DNA from: Varanus komodoensis
Lineage: Eukaryota; Chordata; Lepidosauria; Squamata; Varanidae
Length of the DNA stretch: 64,000 nt
Direction of reading: 5' to 3'
Assembly: GCF_004798865.1 (NCBI RefSeq)
Contig: NW_025335268.1
Span: 33,101,934-33,165,933 of the forward strand
Shown piece after piece: positions 60,375 to 64,000 of the stretch. Under the pieces are notes generated by a model. That model was not told the DNA's origin, made no database searches, and was given only the letters and a program-made list of their open reading frames with translations. Position 1 is the first letter of the stretch, and each line of letters starts with the position of its first letter. A program made the position numbers and the translations under genes.

Positions 60375-60575
60375 GTATTTATATCCTGCCTTTCTTCCCT
60401 CCTAGAAACTCATGGCAGCTTGCATAGTCGTCATCCTCTCAATCTTATGCTTACAAGGACCCTGTGAAGTAGGTTGGGCTTAGAATCTGTATCCAGTGCA
60501 ATGTCACCCAGCGGGCTCCATGGCTGAGCAGGGACTAGAACCCAGATCGCCTGTGTCCCAGTCCCACTATAATGA
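60375..60575 (-). mobile_element. tRNA-derived SINE with MIR-like body
   Basis: Antisense. The + strand reads TATATCCTGCCTTTCTTCCC, then ACAAGGACCCTGTGAAGTAGG, CAATGTCACCC, CATGGCTGAGCAGGGACTAGAACCC (the complement of the B-box) and CCCAGTCCCACTATAATG. Clearer than the copy at 40556. The tail end faces the GT/GC microsatellite. Confidence 0.75.
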
Positions 60576-61560
60576 TACAATGATTGCTCATTGCATTTAG
60601 ACTGCAGTTCTAGTATCTTCCCTGCCCACATGGCACGTGGATGTTTGGCCCAAAATACTCAAGCAAATAGAAAAAGAGCTGCTCACTTTTACTTTAGAAT
60701 GGATTGGCTATTCACAGTTGGGTTGCAGTACCTGCACCTCATGAACAAGCTATCTCTTTGCTTAAAAAAGCAATGCATTTGTGCTTTTGAGGGAGAACAT
60801 TTGTTTTGGTGAATAGTGATATAAAATGCACTAATTTGCAGTTAGAGAACACCTATGTGTAAATATATGGAGTGGTAGATCATGAATTTATATAGATTAA
60901 GAACACACACAACAGAAACCAAATTATGAGGTATAAATAGAAATAGATGTTTAGTTGAAAGTCAATTTACATTATGTTCATTATCAAATAATTACCTTGC
61001 TTTGTATTTCAGCAACAGTTCAAAAATCAGTATATTTTTTATCGTGGCTATATATTCATCCAGTCTCATCCATAAACCATTGGATGGCCATGACAGTGAC
61101 TGAGTGATTTAGCTTAGTGTTCAATTTAGGAATCCACTCTGAAAGAGAAATAATTTCATTAGGCTACATGTACACATTCAAAATCTGTCTCTACAACGGA
61201 ACATGTGTCTTCATGTGTGAGGACAGAATGCTTTATCCTTAGTTAAATTAGTTCACCTAGTAGCATATTGTGTTTTATGTGTCAAGGAAAGTGGAAATCC
61301 TCATTGTCTGTGGGGTCACTCAGTCTGAAAAAGAGAGGTCTACAGCTTTCTAATGGTTTACCCTAAGAAATTTATTCTGAGATAAGGTGTATCACAAAAG
61401 GGTGACAAAGCAATTGTATAAAACTAAAAATGTGGGAGTGAGCATGTACATTTTCTTCTAGGAACTTAAAGATGCCTCTCCTTGTTTTTAATCTCCAAAC
61501 TGCAGGCCCAGCTGTTGTTTTGAGTTATATTGCAAAGGCAGGTTTCATGTCTTCGTAAAG
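60576..61560. other. Unassigned intronic sequence
   Basis: Nothing recognised; AT-rich. Confidence 0.5.
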
Positions 61561-61735
61561 AGTCATATAATCACAGAAGAGTAGAGTTGGGAGTGGCCAA
61601 TAAGGCCTTTGGGTCTAACCTCCTGCTCAATGCGGGACTCCAAGATAAAGCATCCTTGATAGATGGCTGTTCAGCTGCATCTTCAGTGCCTTCAATGTGG
61701 GAGAGCCATGGCCTCACTAGTAATAGCACAGGTCA
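61561..61735 (-). mobile_element. CR1 LINE 3' end
   Basis: Antisense. AGTCATATAATCACAGAAGAG is a worn tail unit. AGAGTTGGGAGTGGCCAATAAGG, CCTCCTGCTCAATGCGGGACT and GATGGCTGTTCAGCTGC follow. Same subfamily as 4759 and 43098, 5'-truncated. Confidence 0.8.
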
Positions 61736-64000
61736 GTCTCCTTATGCTCCTCTTCATATTTCACTAGCATACTTTTTCCACAGCTGGAAAAAATGCATAC
61801 TTGTCATGAAGTAGGATGCCTTGTTTCTCAGATTCACTGTTTGCATGTGTCTACTGCACTGCAGTTGCAAAGGCTTGCAAAATAACATTATGCTACATTG
61901 GACATTATGTCCACGTCTGAAATAGTTTTCATGATCAGCTGATGAATAGGCATAGTAATTGTCTGTACTGTAGTGCATATATATTGCCAATGTATTTTAT
62001 CTAAAAATAGGCTTGTAGATCAAAACAAAACCTCTAAATCTTCCTGAGACTCTTCCTGATTATCCAGAAACATTGACATTTTTACTCTATTTTTTTCTTG
62101 AATTTGTTTCTATGTTCAGATTTTACTTGAAGAATGATTTAAAAGAAAATAATTTTATGTTTTAGAAAGAAATTATTGCTGCATTTTCTTATTGCATCTA
62201 CGTCCTAATGAGGAAAAATAATGTGACTGTGGTTTTCAATGAAGGAATCATGGGCAAAGGAATCTTTATGACAAAAACTAAGCAATTTTCTCTCATTCAT
62301 ATGTGTGTGTGTGTGTGTGTGTGTGTATGAGAGAATTAGAGAGAGAACCCCTCCACACACACACCTGTCTTTCTGTCTGCCTGCCTGCCTGTCTGTCTTG
62401 TCATCACAATGATTTCTCATTGCCACAGAGTAACAAAATATTGACAAACAGTTATGATGTACCATGACAAATTGCCACTACATCGATATAGACATAATAA
62501 TTTCTGTCTTGCTGGACAACTGTTAAAGTGTCAACCTAAATAAATGAATGAGATATCGATGGCTTTAAGAGGCATTTTTATAGAACAAGCTACTTTTTTT
62601 AAAAAACAAAACCCTGTGTACACGGTATCACTACGGACATGGCATGGTTGTTTCCCCCATCATTCTGTGAAGTATGGTATCAAAGCAAATTATAGTTACA
62701 TCTCTCTCAGTTCGCTTTTCTGAGCCTCATTATTTCCCTGAAAAGTAAATAATCTTTAAAAGCCCCACACATCTAAGGAAGATTCAGTGTTAACAGGGCA
62801 GTCCGAATGGAAAGAAATGCTGAAGAAAATACAGTTTCTTTTTCTTTTTCTTCTTAGAGACTAGACTTATGCTAACACAGAAAGCAATGAAATATGTTGC
62901 CCGGCCAAGGTACTGGCGAGTTATTTAGTTCCTTGATGGGCAGCTGTGTTGTCAATGGCCATTTTCCCCTCTGTATGCATAATGATGTAGTTCTCATTAA
63001 GGAAAAGCAAAAAGCCTGAATAATTTCAGTATGGTCATGTGTCAGGGACACCATTAAATGCAAGTGGTTTATGTGACTGCAGTGCATAACTAATTTAAGG
63101 GGAAAAATAGCTTTTCTTTGGAGCACAACTTCTTAGATAATAGCAATTCTTCCATTTTAGATTTAATTTCAGGGAAAAGAGAATGCACAGCAAGGTTCAA
63201 AATATCTGCCTCAGATATACTTAAGTTGCTCCCCTCACCTGTTAGTAACCTTAAAATGAATTATCATGGTTATTTTTCTCCACCTCATATACCTGTTTCA
63301 GATGAAAAATCGCATGGGAACTGAAACAGAGGATGTGGCCTGCCCTTCCTAGATGGGGGCACTTTCTTGCAAATAATGAAACTAGTATGCCAGCTTTGCC
63401 ACCCACACACCCAGTGGTAACAGCATGTACCCCAGCCAGTTCCTTCCTGTGAAACCCTGCCTTCCCTGTGACTCCAAAGCATTTGTCCACAACTTCCAGG
63501 GCTGCAAATGAGCCTCTATTGCTGCTGCTTGCATGAAGGCTTCAGTCTCCTTATCTTGCTCTAACTACTGCCTGCACTGCTTTGGTTAGAGATATGAATA
63601 AGTCCTACCTTTGCCCATGCAAAATAAAATTAAATAAAAGAGGGTCCAGATTTCCCCTCCTAGTGTTACACAGTAGGGTTGTTCTCTGCGAATACATTGC
63701 AGATGAATTAAAGGTTTTCTTTTAAATCATGATCTTCCCTGACAGTGGTTCATATCCCTTCAAATCTATTAATTTTCCTATTTTAACACTATTGTTCTCT
63801 CAAATAAAATGAATTTAAGTGACTGAAGAAACTACTCCTTCTCACCTGTATATGTAGTGTTTAATATTTATGCCTGCCTTTGTGCACCTTTCAATCCAGA
63901 ATCACATTGCTTCATGAAGAGTCCCAAAGGCTGTGAAAAATGTGCACAAGTGCCTCTTTCCCACAAGAACTATAGAGGAGAGAATCACTGCGAAGTTGCC
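61736..64000. other. Unassigned intronic sequence
   Basis: Holds a (TG)n run at 62302-62326, followed by a short CA run (about 62354-62363) and CTGTCT/CTGCCT repeats to about 62400. Otherwise nothing recognised. Frames up to 84 codons show no family resemblance. Confidence 0.5.
62302..62400 (+). repeat. (TG)n, then CA and CTGTCT/CTGCCT repeats
   Basis: A (TG)12-type tract (62302-62326) is followed 25 bases on by a short CACACACAC run and then a degenerate CTGTCT/CTGCCT repeat. The TG and CA tracts could pair as a hairpin in RNA. Confidence 0.9.

Larger units (their letters stand above)
47689..64000 (+). other. PRKN: PRKN intron 3 (5' part)
   Basis: Everything after the exon 3 donor is read as the beginning of intron 3. 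No exon 4 (start of RING0) was recognised in the remaining 16.3 kb, so the intron is at least that long. Confidence 0.8.

Noticed and set aside
1-64000. Bacterial-type systems (CRISPR, operons, toxin pairs) and a complete viral or retroviral genome
   Set aside because: No regularly spaced repeats, no dense coding and no gag, pol or env resemblance; the window is AT-rich vertebrate intron.

Overview
The window is vertebrate nuclear DNA, almost certainly from a squamate reptile (lizard or snake). The evidence is the repeat mixture: BovB (RTE) LINEs ending in a CAA-rich tail, CR1 and L2 LINEs of reptile type, tRNA-derived SINEs with an MIR-like body, hAT-like MITEs and Tc1 transposons. I saw no L1, Alu or other mammalian repeats. 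Nothing bacterial, viral-genome-like or mitochondrial was found, and there is no operon, CRISPR array or rRNA. No tRNA gene was recognised apart from tRNA-derived SINE heads.

The one host gene I can name is parkin (PRKN), on the + strand. A single coding exon at 47460-47688 matches parkin exon 3. It holds the end of the ubiquitin-like domain with the Ser65 PINK1 site, and the linker with the conserved SLTR.DLS element. Everything before it is read as the end of intron 2 (at least 47.4 kb here) and everything after it as the start of intron 3 (at least 16.3 kb here). This fits a gene known for very large introns. No other PRKN exon was recognised.

The rest is intron packed with old and younger transposable elements. 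In order: LTR-like repeat copies and L2/CR1 pieces (2.9-4.9 kb); a Tc1 / BovB / CR1 mosaic (11.5-15.2 kb); a hAT-like element (19.2-19.5 kb); a CR1 tail split by a small hAT MITE with an 8-bp target-site duplication (21.2-21.6 kb); a SINE and palindromic MITEs (24.7-34.2 kb); a SINE + LTR-like + SINE cluster (40.5-42.1 kb); CR1, BovB and a long L2 next to the exon (43.1-47.1 kb); CR1 pieces (50.7-52.9 kb); an L2 beside a nearly end-to-end Tc1 that is itself interrupted by another L2 (55.7-58.4 kb); and a SINE and CR1 tail (60.4-61.7 kb).

I did not find a new gene system. The most informative items are the PRKN exon with its open read-through into intron 3, the nested transposons that give a relative insertion order, a private 31-bp perfect palindrome at 4538-4568, and an unidentified 77-codon ORF at 37828-38061. 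Stretches described as empty are those where I recognised nothing by eye; a repeat-library search would probably label more of them.
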